Below are positions 6,111 through 14,424 of a stretch of DNA of 64,000 bases, one piece after another. Numbering within the stretch: position 1 is the stretch's first letter; every line of letters starts with the position of its first letter. The notes under the pieces are model-generated. The model searched no databases. It saw only the letters and a program-made list of their open reading frames with translations, and had not been told where the DNA came from. Source of the DNA: Curvibacter soli (GTDB taxonomy: Bacteria; Pseudomonadota; Gammaproteobacteria; Burkholderiales; Burkholderiaceae_C); the NCBI RefSeq assembly GCF_029211125.1, contig NZ_JARGEN010000074.1, positions 1 to 64,000 of the forward strand, written 5' to 3'. A program made the translations under genes and the position numbers.

Positions 6111-8744
6111 GCGTTCAGGAGGCCGTGCGGTGCCACGCCCGGCCTTGCCGCTGGCGCCCAGGAGCCGGCCCGCCAGCCGCACCAGTTCCAGCCAGGCCAG
6201 GCACAGCGCCAGCAGGCTCGCGGCCACCACCAGGCCTTGTGAGTCGGGCAGGGCCAGCCCCATCAGTCTGCGCAGCCAGGGAATGCCCAGCACCGCCGCC
6301 AGCAGCATGCCCATGCCGGTGGCCATGCGCCACAGCCAGGGGTTGGGGTCGGTCACACCCCACAGCGCCGGGCGCGAGAGGTCGCGGTTGGCCAGGATCA
6401 GCAGCAGCACGCCCAGCACCAGCGTGCTGAACACCACGGCGCGGCCCTGGTCGGGGTGCCAGCCCTGATGCACCAGCCAGGCCTGGCCGGCCAGCAGCAC
6501 GGCGGCCATGCCCAGGCCCTGCAGCACCGACCACAGCAGCGGTACGAAGGCAAACGGCGAGTCGGACACCGGGCGCGGCGCGCGCTCCATGGTGTCGCTG
6601 TCTTCGGCTTCGGCCTCGAAGACGATGGAGCAGGCCGGGTCGATCAGCAGCTCCAGCAGCACGATGTGCACCGGCAGCAGCAGCACCGGCCAGTGCAGCA
6701 GCGTGGGCACCATGGCCAGCGCAATGATGGGTGCATGCACGGCAAACACAAAGCGCGTGGCCTTGCGGATGTTGCCGTCGATGCGCCGGCCCTGGCGGAT
6801 GGCGGCGACGATGCGCGCGAAGCTGTCGTCCAGCAACACCAGTGCGGCGGCCTCGCGCGCCACGTCGGTGCCGCGCTCGCCCATGGCAATGCCCACATCG
6901 GCGGCCTTGAGGGCGGGGGCGTCGTTCACGCCGTCACCGGTCATGGCCACCACCTCGCCCGATGCGCGCAGCAGTTGCACCAGGCGCAGCTTGTGCCGCG
7001 GCTGCAGGCGTGCGCACAGGTCCACATGGCGCAGGCGCTCGCGCAGGGCGGCATCGTCCAGCGTCTCCAGTTCGGCGCCGGTGATGATTTCGGGGCGCTC
7101 CGACAGGCCCACCTGCCGGGCGATGGCGCGGGCCGTGGCGGGGTGGTCGCCGGTCATCATGATCACGCGCACGCCGGCGCGCCGGCATTCGGCCAGGGCG
7201 GCGGGCACTTCGGGGCGCGGCGGGTCGGCCAGCGCCACCAGGCCCAGAAAATCGAAGTCGAAGTCGTGCTGGCTCTGCGGCCAGGGCGGGCTCTGGTCGG
7301 GCGCCGGGGCCGCGCCCTTCCAGCGGCCGCGCGCCACACCGAGCACGCGCAGGCCGCGCTCGGCCATGGCCTCCACCTGGCGGCGGATGGCATCGCGCTG
7401 CCCGGCATCCAGGTGGCACAAATCGGCCACGGCCTCGGGTGCGCCTTTGGTGGCCAGCAGGTGCACACCCGGCTCGTCGCTGGCGAACACGCGCGTCATG
7501 GCCAGAATCTCGCCCGAGAGCGCGTATTCGAACTCCGGCTCGCGCCCATCGTGCACATGCTCGGTGCCCTGCAGCCACTGGTGGCCAAACTGCTGGATGG
7601 CCTTTTCCATGGGGTCGAACGGGTCGCCCGGCGTGGCCAGCATGGCGAACTCGGTCAGCAGGTGAAAGTGTTCGGGCAATTCGCTGGCCCCCTCGGGGCG
7701 AAAATGCTCGTCGGCGCTGGCCAGTTCGGCCACGGCCATGCGGTTGATGGTGAGCGTGCCCGTCTTGTCCACGGCCAGCACGGTGATGGCGCCCAGCGCC
7801 TCGACGGCGGTGACGACCCGCGTCAGCACCTTCTGGCGCGAGATGCGCCAGGCGCCCAGCGCCAGGAACACGGTGAGGATGACCGGAATCTCCTCGGGCA
7901 GGATGGCCATGGCCAGCGCAATGCCCGACAGCAGGCTCTCCAGCAGAGGCTGCCCATTCCACCACCAGCCCAGCAGCACCTGGGCGAATGCCAGCACCAC
8001 CGCGCCCGTGCCGAGGTTGCGCACCAGCCGGCGCGAGTCCTGCTGCAGTGCAGAAGGCGGCTGCACCGTGGTGGCCAGGTCGGCGCCGATGCGCCCCACG
8101 GCCGTGTGGGCCGCCGTGGCATATACCTCGGCGATCCCCACGCCGCGCGTGACCACGGTGCTGGCAAACAGGCCCGGCGTGCCGTCGCCGCCCGGGGCCG
8201 GGGCCTGCATCGTCTGCATGGTGCCCGCAGCTGCGGGCAGCTTGGTCACGGGCACGGCTTCGCCGGTGAGCAGGGATTCGTCCACTTCGATCTGGCCGTC
8301 GATCAGCAGCGCGTCGGCGGCGATGCGGTCGCCCTCGTGCAGCACCAGCAGGTCGCCACGCACCACTTCGCGCCCGGCGATGCGCTGTTCCTGGCCGTCG
8401 CGAATCACCAGTGCGCGCGGGGCCGACAGGTCGCGCAGGGATTCGAGCGCGCGCTGCGTCTTGCGCTCCTGCGCCAGCGTGATGCCGATGACCACGAACA
8501 CAAAGCCCAGCAGGAACATGGCCTCGGCGCGGTCACCCAGCGCCAGGTAGATGCCGCCGGCGGCCAGCAGCATCAGGAACATGGGTTCGGTGACCACGTC
8601 GCGCACGATGGCCAGCATGGACTTGGGGGCGCTGCCGGGCAGCAGGTTGGGGCCTTCGGCCGCCAGGCGGCGGGCCGCTTCGGCGGCGCTCAGGCCTTGC
8701 AACGTGGGTGCTTCGCGCAGCGGTGTGGCTTGATCGGTTGGCAT
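6099..8744 (-). CDS. P-type cation-transporting ATPase (P2-like)
   Basis: An 881-residue ion pump. Landmarks in order: N-terminal cation-ATPase domain (LQGLSAAEAARRLAAEGPNLL), two TM helices, actuator TGEAVPVTK, helix-4 ILPEEIPVILTVFLALGAW, phosphorylation site DKTGTLT, MTGDHPATA, MTGDGVNDAPALKAADVGIAMG, and six C-terminal helices. The PEEIPV helix 4 differs from the PEGLP of Ca2+ pumps and from the CPC of heavy-metal pumps, so the ion cannot be assigned; calcium, magnesium or a monovalent cation are possible. The ATG at 8744 is chosen because GAGGAAG precedes it at a suitable distance; an in-frame ATG at 8759 is the alternative. It converges on the CDF gene. Confidence 0.9.
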   Translation of the reverse strand: MPTDQATPLREAPTLQGLSAAEAARRLAAEGPNLLPGSAPKSMLAIVRDVVTEPMFLMLLAAGGIYLALGDRAEAMFLLGFVFVVIGITLAQERKTQRALESLRDLSAPRALVIRDGQEQRIAGREVVRGDLLVLHEGDRIAADALLIDGQIEVDESLLTGEAVPVTKLPAAAGTMQTMQAPAPGGDGTPGLFASTVVTRGVGIAEVYATAAHTAVGRIGADLATTVQPPSALQQDSRRLVRNLGTGAVVLAFAQVLLGWWWNGQPLLESLLSGIALAMAILPEEIPVILTVFLALGAWRISRQKVLTRVVTAVEALGAITVLAVDKTGTLTINRMAVAELASADEHFRPEGASELPEHFHLLTEFAMLATPGDPFDPMEKAIQQFGHQWLQGTEHVHDGREPEFEYALSGEILAMTRVFASDEPGVHLLATKGAPEAVADLCHLDAGQRDAIRRQVEAMAERGLRVLGVARGRWKGAAPAPDQSPPWPQSQHDFDFDFLGLVALADPPRPEVPAALAECRRAGVRVIMMTGDHPATARAIARQVGLSERPEIITGAELETLDDAALRERLRHVDLCARLQPRHKLRLVQLLRASGEVVAMTGDGVNDAPALKAADVGIAMGERGTDVAREAAALVLLDDSFARIVAAIRQGRRIDGNIRKATRFVFAVHAPIIALAMVPTLLHWPVLLLPVHIVLLELLIDPACSIVFEAEAEDSDTMERAPRPVSDSPFAFVPLLWSVLQGLGMAAVLLAGQAWLVHQGWHPDQGRAVVFSTLVLGVLLLILANRDLSRPALWGVTDPNPWLWRMATGMGMLLAAVLGIPWLRRLMGLALPDSQGLVVAASLLALCLAWLELVRLAGRLLGASGKAGRGTARPPERLRP

Positions 8745-8877
8745 TGCAATCTTCCTCATGGGTCGCTGGCCATGGGCCGGGGCGCGGGGGTCGCCGCTGC
8801 CACGAAAGCAGGGCATGCCGCCAGTGTAGGGTTGTGGCATGGCGATAGGCTTGCCGGGGCAGGTGATTTGGATTGGC

Positions 8878-9111
8878 CCTAGAAACGGCAGTTGACCGCT
8901 TCGTAGCCTTTGCCAGGCCGCATGAAATCAAGTGTTGATGACTTCGATGACGTTCACCTTGTGGGTAAGAGCGCTATGCACCTGCCAGCACCGCGCTCGG
9001 GGCGCCATGCGGCGTTGCTCCTCCTTGCGGGCACCAGCCCGCCGCGTCGTCCCGCCTTGCCTGGCACCCCGATCACGGCACTGGCAGGTGCATCCAACTG
9101 CCGCTTCTAGG
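8878..9111 (-). mobile_element. MITE copy B (234 bp)
   Basis: Second full-length copy, with CCTAGAAACGGCAGTTGA at the left and CAACTGCCGCTTCTAGG at the right. Its ends carry CCTAG rather than CCTGG, defining a variant shared with copy D. The flanks (TTGGC at 8873-8877 and TTGAA at 9112-9116) match at only three of five positions, so the target duplication has decayed or is absent. The minus-strand frame after AAGGAGGAG stops after 26 codons (MAPRARCWQVHSALTHKVNV...). It lies between the divergent P-type ATPase and MFS genes, upstream of both. Confidence 0.9.
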
Positions 9112-9127
9112 TTGAAATCGGGCTCAA

Positions 9128-9169
9128 ACGCTTGCCTGTAAAGCGCAGGCAGCTACTGTTTCGATAGTT
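9128..9169 (+). repeat. Short Comamonadaceae repeat
   Basis: AACGCTTGCCTGTAAAGCGC followed by AGGCAGCTACTGTTTCGATAG is a diverged copy of the short repeat. It lies in the 5' region of the MFS gene, directly after MITE copy B. Confidence 0.55.
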
Positions 9170-9232
9170 GCGGCGTACCTGTTCACGCCGGTGGCATTGC
9201 ACAATGGCGCCAGGTACCTCCGAGGAAACACG

Positions 9233-10441
9233 ATGCGCCAGTCCGTTCGCAAGGATTCTGCCGGCACCGCCACGCGCGGCAAGATTCACCCCGATGTGCT
9301 CAAGCTCGGCCTGGTGAGCTTTCTCACCGACCTGAGCTCCGAGATGATCTTTTCGGTGTTCGCCGTGTTCTTCACCACGGTGGCCGGTGCATCGACGGCC
9401 TTGCTGGGGCTGATCGAGGGGCTGGCGGATTTTTCGGCCTCGTCGCTCAACTATCTGGCCGGCTGGCTGTCGGACCGCAGCGGTCAGCGCAAGTGGCTGG
9501 CCACGGCGGGTTACGGCTTTTCGACGCTGGCCAAGCTGATTTTGCTGGTGTCGTCGTCCATCGTGGCGCTGTCGGTCTTTCGCGTCATCGAGCGGCTGGG
9601 CAAGGGCTTTCGCGGCCCGCCGCGCGATGCCTGGCTGTCGTCCATCGCCGCGAAGGAATCGCGCGGCTATGCGTTTGGCGTGCACAAGGCTCTCGACAAA
9701 TCGGGTGCCGTGCTGGGGCCGCTGGTGGCCTATGCGCTGCTCAAGTGGCTGGGCGAATCGGCCCGCACCTACAGCCTGCTGTTCCTGGTGGCCTTTGTGC
9801 CGGCGGTGGTCAGCGTGCTGGTGCTCACGCGCATTCCGGACCGGCGCGGCCAGCCCCATGCGCGCGAGAGCGTGCGTGAGAACTGGCAGCAGCTCAGCGC
9901 GGGATTCAAGCGCTTCCTGCCGCCGGCGGGGGTGTTTGCGCTGGCGTATTTCAGCCTGGGCTTTGTTCTGCTCAAGGCCCATGACGTGGGCTTTGGCATG
10001 ACCGACGTGGTGCTGCTGTATGCGCTGTTCAATGTGGTTTGCGTGGTGGCCGCGCCGCTGGCAGGAAAGCTGGGCGACAGGGTGGGGCGCAGCCGCATCG
10101 TGGTGCTGGGCTATGCGGTGTATGCGGGTCTCAACCTGTGGCTGGTGGTGGCGGGCAGCCGCTGGGAAATGGTGGGCGTCTTTTGCCTGTATGGCTTGTT
10201 CTACGCCATCGAGGAGTCGCAAAGCAAGGCCTTCATTGCCGACCTGGAGCCCGAGCGCCGTGCCACGGCCATAGGCGTCTACAACTTCGTGACGGGTGGT
10301 CTGTATCTGCCCGCATCGCTGGTGGCGGGGGCGCTGTGGGCGGTGTCTCCGGGCCTGGCTTTCGGGCTGGCCGCCGCGCTGTCGGTGGCGGCCATCGTGG
10401 TGTTTCTGCTGCTCAGGCCCGCTGCGGCGGGGCCGCACTGA
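9233..10441 (+). CDS. Major facilitator superfamily transporter
   Basis: A 402-residue, 12-helix inner-membrane transporter. The segment KIHPDVLKLGLVSFLTDLSSEM opens the first helix, GWLSDRSGQRKW is the MFS signature loop between helices 2 and 3, RVIERLGKGFRGPPRDAWLS follows helix 4, and GKLGDRVGRSRIV is the equivalent loop in the second half. This is a recognisable but functionally undefined MFS subgroup; no substrate can be assigned from context. ATG 9233 is chosen because CGAGGAA lies seven bases upstream. Confidence 0.88.
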   Translation: MRQSVRKDSAGTATRGKIHPDVLKLGLVSFLTDLSSEMIFSVFAVFFTTVAGASTALLGLIEGLADFSASSLNYLAGWLSDRSGQRKWLATAGYGFSTLAKLILLVSSSIVALSVFRVIERLGKGFRGPPRDAWLSSIAAKESRGYAFGVHKALDKSGAVLGPLVAYALLKWLGESARTYSLLFLVAFVPAVVSVLVLTRIPDRRGQPHARESVRENWQQLSAGFKRFLPPAGVFALAYFSLGFVLLKAHDVGFGMTDVVLLYALFNVVCVVAAPLAGKLGDRVGRSRIVVLGYAVYAGLNLWLVVAGSRWEMVGVFCLYGLFYAIEESQSKAFIADLEPERRATAIGVYNFVTGGLYLPASLVAGALWAVSPGLAFGLAAALSVAAIVVFLLLRPAAAGPH

Positions 10442-10806
10442 GCATGTTCTCACTGCAGCCGCAGCGATCTGGTGCGCATTGCCATCGAGGCCATGCGGGA
10501 TCGCGGCCTGGAGCCCGGGTTTGCGCCCCGACTGGGGCGGCCGCTCGATGGCGCGCGCGCCGCGCAACATCGCCGCCCGCAGCCGCCGTGTTGGCGGTAA
10601 CGGTCTGCTCGGCGCAGAAGCGGTAGAGGTAATGCGGCCCGCCGGCCTTGGGGCTGGTGCCCGGTTTTCTGGACCGGAGATCCGTTCCGAGGTGGTTGCC
10701 GCACAGCGCCTGGTAGATGACGCGCAGGTACAGTCGGAAGTCGTAGGCCTTGCTGCCGCCGGCCCGCACGCGTCTCCGGTGGATGCGGAACAGCGGGCCC
10801 GGGTTC
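10442..10806. other. Degenerate region with a possible RNase II/R N-terminal remnant
   Basis: 365 bases with no intact gene. On the plus strand 10459-10605 encodes RSDLVRIAIEAMRDRGLEP then reads on to a stop; this resembles the N-terminal start of RNB-type exoribonucleases, which often begin with a helix ending in MRERGLEPDF. On the minus strand a frame reads KAYDFRLYLRVIYQALCG and PHYLYRFCAEQTVTAN, which I do not recognise. Both look like fragments left by deletions rather than genes. Confidence 0.4.
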
Positions 10807-11700
10807 TCAAGGCGCCAGCGTGTGCAGCGGTATGTCGCGCTCGCGCGCCAGCCGCTCCAGTTGCGCGCGCGACTGTCCGCGCACGAAGGCGGCGATGGCC
10901 GCGTGCGTGGCGGGTGCCTGCATGTCGGTGCCGGCGGGCAGGCCGGCGGCGGCGCAGAGCGCGGCAGCGAAGTGCGGCTCCAGCGCCGCCACGGCCACGC
11001 GGCCATCGGCGCAGGCATAGACCTGGTAGCCCGCATGCGCGCCCCCGACCTGGCCCTGGGGCTGCGTGAGGCCCCAGTCGCGCGGCAGCGCCAGGAAGTG
11101 CGCGGCGCCGGACAAGGCCACTTCGATGCGCACGCCGTGGCCGCTGGCGGCGCGCTGCAGCAGGGCCTGCAGCACGGCCTCGCTCGCGGCCAGCGCGCCG
11201 GCCATGTCGGCGTACAGCGTGGACGGCAGCGCGGTGCCGGGGACCAGGCCGCTCTCGGCCTGGTAGGTCAGGTCGTGCCCTGGCTCCTCGGCGCGGGCAC
11301 CGGGCGCGCCGACGATGGCCACGAGCGACAGGCGTGGGTGACGCGCCCGCAGCGCCTCCCAGCCCAGCCCCAGTTTTTCCAGCGCCGAGGGGCGAAACGA
11401 GGTGATGAGTACGTCGGTGCGCGCCAGTTCGGCCTGCAGCAGCGCCTGGCCCGCGTCGGTCTTGAGGTTGGCGTGCAGGATTTCCACGCCCGCGTGCAGC
11501 GCGCGGTAGGCGGCGGGGCTGTAGACGCCCATCGGGTCCGCCGTGTCCGCCCCCGCAGGCGCGGGCGGCTCCAGCTTGGCGCACGAGGCGCCCATGTCCC
11601 GGCAGCGCATCAGCGCCGCCGGGCCGGGCAGGTTGAGCGCGAGGCTCAGGACGCGGGTGCCGCGCAGCGCGGCGGGGGAGGGAAGGGATGTCTCGCTCAT
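10807..11700 (-). CDS. Short CaiB/BaiF-type CoA-transferase family protein
   Basis: A 297-residue class III CoA-transferase-like protein. The N-terminal RGTRVLSLALNLPGPAALM and GASCAKLEPP match the family's opening Rossmann-like segment, and TLYADMAGALAASEAVLQAL carries the aspartate that forms the acyl-enzyme intermediate in formyl-CoA transferase. It is about 100 residues shorter than typical enzymes, ending after FVRGQSRAQLERLARERDIPLHTLAP, so either it is a short alpha-methylacyl-CoA racemase-like form or it is C-terminally truncated against the degenerate region downstream. Its ATG overlaps the stop of the upstream gene (ATGA), so the pair is co-translated. Substrate unknown. Confidence 0.8.
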   Translation of the reverse strand: MSETSLPSPAALRGTRVLSLALNLPGPAALMRCRDMGASCAKLEPPAPAGADTADPMGVYSPAAYRALHAGVEILHANLKTDAGQALLQAELARTDVLITSFRPSALEKLGLGWEALRARHPRLSLVAIVGAPGARAEEPGHDLTYQAESGLVPGTALPSTLYADMAGALAASEAVLQALLQRAASGHGVRIEVALSGAAHFLALPRDWGLTQPQGQVGGAHAGYQVYACADGRVAVAALEPHFAAALCAAAGLPAGTDMQAPATHAAIAAFVRGQSRAQLERLARERDIPLHTLAP

Positions 11701-11999
11701 GCCGGCGATTGGACCACAATCCGGTGCCGTGCGGCAGCGGGCGATACCCGCACGCAGTGCCCGGGGCCTTGCGGCTGCTGCGGTGGGTAGGTATGGCCGG
11801 CCTGCCCCTGGAAGGCGTGCGTGAGCGCATCGTCGAGCAGGTAGGTCGGCACCTGTTCCAGCGGGCCCGGGTAGCTGTCCGTGGCCACGTTTTCGGCCAG
11901 GTCCCGGTGCAGCGCCACAGGGTGCAGCGGGTCCCAGCGCCGCAGGCGCAGGGCGGCGCCGCGCACGGCGTCGGCCAGCATGAAGCGGTGCCGCTCCAT
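11697..11999 (-). CDS. Hypothetical protein, possibly 5'-truncated
   Basis: A 100-residue reading frame (MERHRFMLADAVRGAALRLR..., ending in HRIVVQSPA) coupled by ATGA to the CoA-transferase. I do not recognise it. It has no signal peptide or membrane helix and is Pro/Gln-rich in the middle (YPPQQPQGPG). The frame stays open upstream to MITE copy C at 12029 and into it, so the native N-terminus may have been displaced by that insertion. No clear Shine-Dalgarno precedes the ATG at 11999. Confidence 0.5.
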   Translation of the reverse strand: MERHRFMLADAVRGAALRLRRWDPLHPVALHRDLAENVATDSYPGPLEQVPTYLLDDALTHAFQGQAGHTYPPQQPQGPGHCVRVSPAAARHRIVVQSPA

Positions 12000-12028
12000 G
12001 CTGGTGCGGTCGCCGCCACCTGCTTGAA

Positions 12029-12263
12029 CCTGGAAACGGCGGTTGGATGCGCCTGCCGGGGCCGTGATCGGGGTGCCAGGCAAGACGCGACGACGCGGGC
12101 GGGCTGGTGCCCGCAAGGAGGAGCAACGCCGCATGGCGCGCCGAGCGCGGTGCTGGCAGGTGCATGGCGCGCTCACCCACGAGGTGAACGTCATCGAAGC
12201 CGTCAACGCCTGATTGCATGCGGCCTGGCAAGGGATGCAAAGCGGTCAACTGCTGTTTCCAGG
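12029..12263 (+). mobile_element. MITE copy C (235 bp), TSD TTGAA
   Basis: Full-length copy with CCTGGAAACGGCGGTTGG at the left and CAACTGCTGTTTCCAGG at the right, flanked by perfect TTGAA duplications (12024-12028 and 12264-12268). The plus-strand frame after AAGGAGGAG reads MARRARCWQVHGALTHEVNV... and stops after 26 codons. The bases following the right duplication, TTGAACACTGCAC, are identical to the right end of the IS630-like element at 990-1002, so the insertion may have hit a decayed end of that element. Confidence 0.93.
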
Positions 12264-12309
12264 TTGAACACTGCACCAGAGGTGTTGCCGAGCCTTGTCA
12301 AGGTGGCAT

Positions 12310-12330
12310 CCCAGTACCCAGTACCCAGTA
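12310..12330. repeat. Three tandem CCCAGTA heptamers
   Basis: CCCAGTA is repeated perfectly three times (12310-12316, 12317-12323, 12324-12330) upstream of the hut transporter operon. No function is evident. Confidence 0.8.
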
Positions 12331-12420
12331 CCGGGCCCGGCGCTGGCGCGGCTTCCAGCGCCGGCGCGATGCCAGGCATGGTTCGTGCTTTTTATCTCGC
12401 CGGGCCGCAGTGCATGGTCC

Positions 12421-12430
12421 TGTATATACA
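12421..12430. promoter_or_regulatory. Candidate HutC operator O1
   Basis: TGTATATACA is a perfect 10-bp palindrome within CCTGTATATACAAAG, close to the CTTGT-N4-ACAAG type of site reported for pseudomonad HutC. It lies about 190 bases before the binding-protein gene that begins the transporter-hutC operon. Confidence 0.55.
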
Positions 12431-12488
12431 AAGCCATCGGAAACAACCCTGATGCGGTGCATGGCGGCTTGCTGCATGCTGCACCATT

Positions 12489-12516
12489 GCCGTGCGTCGG
12501 GTGCCGTGCGTCGGGT
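12489..12516. repeat. Tandem 14-mer duplication
   Basis: GCCGTGCGTCGGGT is present twice in direct succession (12489-12502 and 12503-12516), just upstream of candidate operator O2. Copy-number change here would alter spacing in the hut control region. Confidence 0.75.
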
Positions 12517-12524
12517 GCCGGGCA

Positions 12525-12534
12525 TGTATAGACA
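12525..12534. promoter_or_regulatory. Candidate HutC operator O2
   Basis: TGTATAGACA, followed by GG, is identical over 12 bases to the site in front of hutH (16056-16067). It is 84 bases upstream of the substrate-binding-protein ATG, where a repressor would block transcription. Confidence 0.65.
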
Positions 12535-12617
12535 GGTGGTGCATGCGCCTGGAACCACAACCCCCGGCACGGTGCCCAGGCGCGCCGTGCCGGCAGCAGT
12601 CTTCACAGGAGTCGAGC

Positions 12618-13574
12618 ATGAATCGGAAAATGGTCAAGGGAATGGCGCTGCTGGCAGTGGCCGCAGGCGTGGCGGGCATGGCCCAGGCGCAGGAAACCAG
12701 GCTTGCGCTGGGCATGTCGGGCTGGACGGGCTTCGCGCCGCTGACGCTGGCCGACAAGGCCGGCATCTTCAAGAAGCACGGGCTGGACGTGGAACTCAAG
12801 ATGATCCCGCAGAAGGACCGCCATCTCGCGCTGGCGTCCAACGCCATCCAGTGCGCCGCCACCACGGTGGAAACGCACGTGGCCTGGAACGCCAATGGCG
12901 TGCCCATCGTGCAGATCTTCCAGATGGACAAGTCCTACGGCGCCGACGGCCTGGCCGTGCGCAATGACATCAAGGGCTTCGCCGACCTGAAGGGCAAGAC
13001 CATCGGCGTCAGCGCGCCGGGCACCTCGCCGTACTTCGGTCTGGCCTGGATGCTCAACAAGAACGGCATGAGCATCAAGGACGTGAAGGTGGCCACGCTG
13101 GAGCCGGGTCCGGCCTCGCAGGCCTTCGTGGCCGGCCAGAACGACGGTGCCTTCGCCTACGAGCCCTATCTTTCCACCATCCGCGCCAACCCGGCTGCCG
13201 GCAAGATACTGGCCACTACGCTCGACTACCCGATGGTGATGGACACCGTGGGTTGCGCGCCCACCTGGCTCCAGGCCAACGCCAAGGCGGCGCAGGCGCT
13301 GACCGCGGCGTATTTCGAGGCGCTCGACATGATCAAGGCCGAGCCCGACAAGTCGTATGAAATCATGGGCGCGGCGGTCAAGCAGAGCGGCGAGCAGTTC
13401 TCGAAGTCCGCCGCCTACCTGCGCTGGCAGGACAAGGCCGCCAACCAGAAGTTCTTCGGCGGCGAACTCACCGCGTTCATGAAGGATTCGGTGCCCATCC
13501 TGCTCGAAGCCGGGGTGATCCGCAAGGCGCCCGAGGACTTGTCCGCGACCTTCGATGCCCGCTACATCCAGTAA
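12618..13574 (+). CDS. ABC transporter substrate-binding protein (NMT1/SsuA-like), hut-linked
   Basis: A 318-residue periplasmic binding protein. Residues 1-24 are a Sec signal peptide ending in GMAQAQE. The mature part opens LALGMSGWTGFAPLTLADKAGIFKKHGLDVELKMI, the typical start of the NMT1/THI5-like family that serves nitrate, taurine, thiamine-precursor and related transporters. It continues with GKTIGVSAPGTSPYFGLAWML. ATG 12618 has AGGAG seven bases upstream. It begins an operon with permease, ATPase and hutC genes, so a histidine, urocanate or imidazole-compound ligand is likely by context; this is not the family of the pseudomonad HutX protein, so the ligand is inferred only. Confidence 0.88.
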   Translation: MNRKMVKGMALLAVAAGVAGMAQAQETRLALGMSGWTGFAPLTLADKAGIFKKHGLDVELKMIPQKDRHLALASNAIQCAATTVETHVAWNANGVPIVQIFQMDKSYGADGLAVRNDIKGFADLKGKTIGVSAPGTSPYFGLAWMLNKNGMSIKDVKVATLEPGPASQAFVAGQNDGAFAYEPYLSTIRANPAAGKILATTLDYPMVMDTVGCAPTWLQANAKAAQALTAAYFEALDMIKAEPDKSYEIMGAAVKQSGEQFSKSAAYLRWQDKAANQKFFGGELTAFMKDSVPILLEAGVIRKAPEDLSATFDARYIQ

Positions 13575-14424
13575 TCCCGCGCTGGGCGCCGCCGTGGCGG
13601 CGCCCGCATCCATGCCGGCGGCGCCCGCACCCGCGCGGCGGCGCCTCTGCGTGCCGCTGGAGCCCGTCAGTGCGCGGGCGCGCTGGCTGCTGGGGCTGGC
13701 ATTCTTCGCCGTCTTCGTGGCCGCGTGGGCGGTATTCACGCTCGGCGGCTTCGTCTCGCCCACGTTCCTGGCCAGCCCTGTGACCATGGTGCGCGAAGGC
13801 TGGCTGCTGTTCACCGAATACCACTTCGCGCACGACATCGGCATGACGGTGTGGCGCGTGCTGGGCGGCTTCGCGCTGGCCGCCGCCGTCGGCGTGCCGC
13901 TGGGCATCGCCATGGGCGCCTGGAAGGGGGTGGAGGCGTTCTTCGAGCCTTTCGTCTCCTTCTGCCGCTATCTGCCAGCATCGGCCTTCATTCCGCTGCT
14001 GATCCTCTGGGCCGGCATTGGCGAGCTGCAGAAGGTGCTGCTCATCTTCATCGGATCGTTCTTCCAGATCGTGCTGATGGTGGCCGTCACCGTGGGCGGC
14101 GCGCGGCGCGACTTGGTGGAAGCCGCCTACACGCTGGGCGCGGGCAACCGCGGCATCGTCACGCGCGTGCTGATACCCGGCGCCGCGCCCGACATCGCCG
14201 AGACGCTGCGGCTGGTGCTGGGCTGGGCCTGGACCTACGTGATCGTGGCCGAGCTGATCGGCTCGTCCTCCGGCATCGGCCACATGATCGTGGACAGCCA
14301 GGCGCTGCTCAACACCGGGCAGATCATCTTCGGCATCATCGTCATCGGCGTCATCGGGCTGGTGTCCGACTTCGCCTTCAAGGCCGCCAACCGCCGCCTC
14401 TTCGCCTGGAGCACGCTGCGATGA
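13555..14424 (+). CDS. ABC transporter permease, hut-linked
   Basis: A 289-residue membrane permease of the SsuC/TauC type with about six helices. After a Pro/Ala-rich N-terminus comes WLLGLAFFAVFVAAWAVFTLGGF. The EAA loop that contacts the ATPase is seen in EAAYTLGAGNRGIVTRVLIPGAAPDIAETL. The ATG at 13555 overlaps the end of the binding-protein gene by 20 bases; an internal ATG at 13612 is an alternative. Its stop overlaps the ATPase start (ATGA). It forms the transport channel of the hut-linked ABC system. Confidence 0.92.
   Translation: MPATSSNPALGAAVAAPASMPAAPAPARRRLCVPLEPVSARARWLLGLAFFAVFVAAWAVFTLGGFVSPTFLASPVTMVREGWLLFTEYHFAHDIGMTVWRVLGGFALAAAVGVPLGIAMGAWKGVEAFFEPFVSFCRYLPASAFIPLLILWAGIGELQKVLLIFIGSFFQIVLMVAVTVGGARRDLVEAAYTLGAGNRGIVTRVLIPGAAPDIAETLRLVLGWAWTYVIVAELIGSSSGIGHMIVDSQALLNTGQIIFGIIVIGVIGLVSDFAFKAANRRLFAWSTLR

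Noticed and set aside
10459-10605. The RNase II/R-like N-terminal fragment as a gene
   Set aside because: Only about 20 recognisable residues before a stop; treated as a remnant in a degenerate region.
12029-12263. MITE copies as CRISPR repeats or integron attC sites
   Set aside because: Copies are far apart, flanked by different 5-bp duplications, and have no spacer periodicity or integrase nearby.
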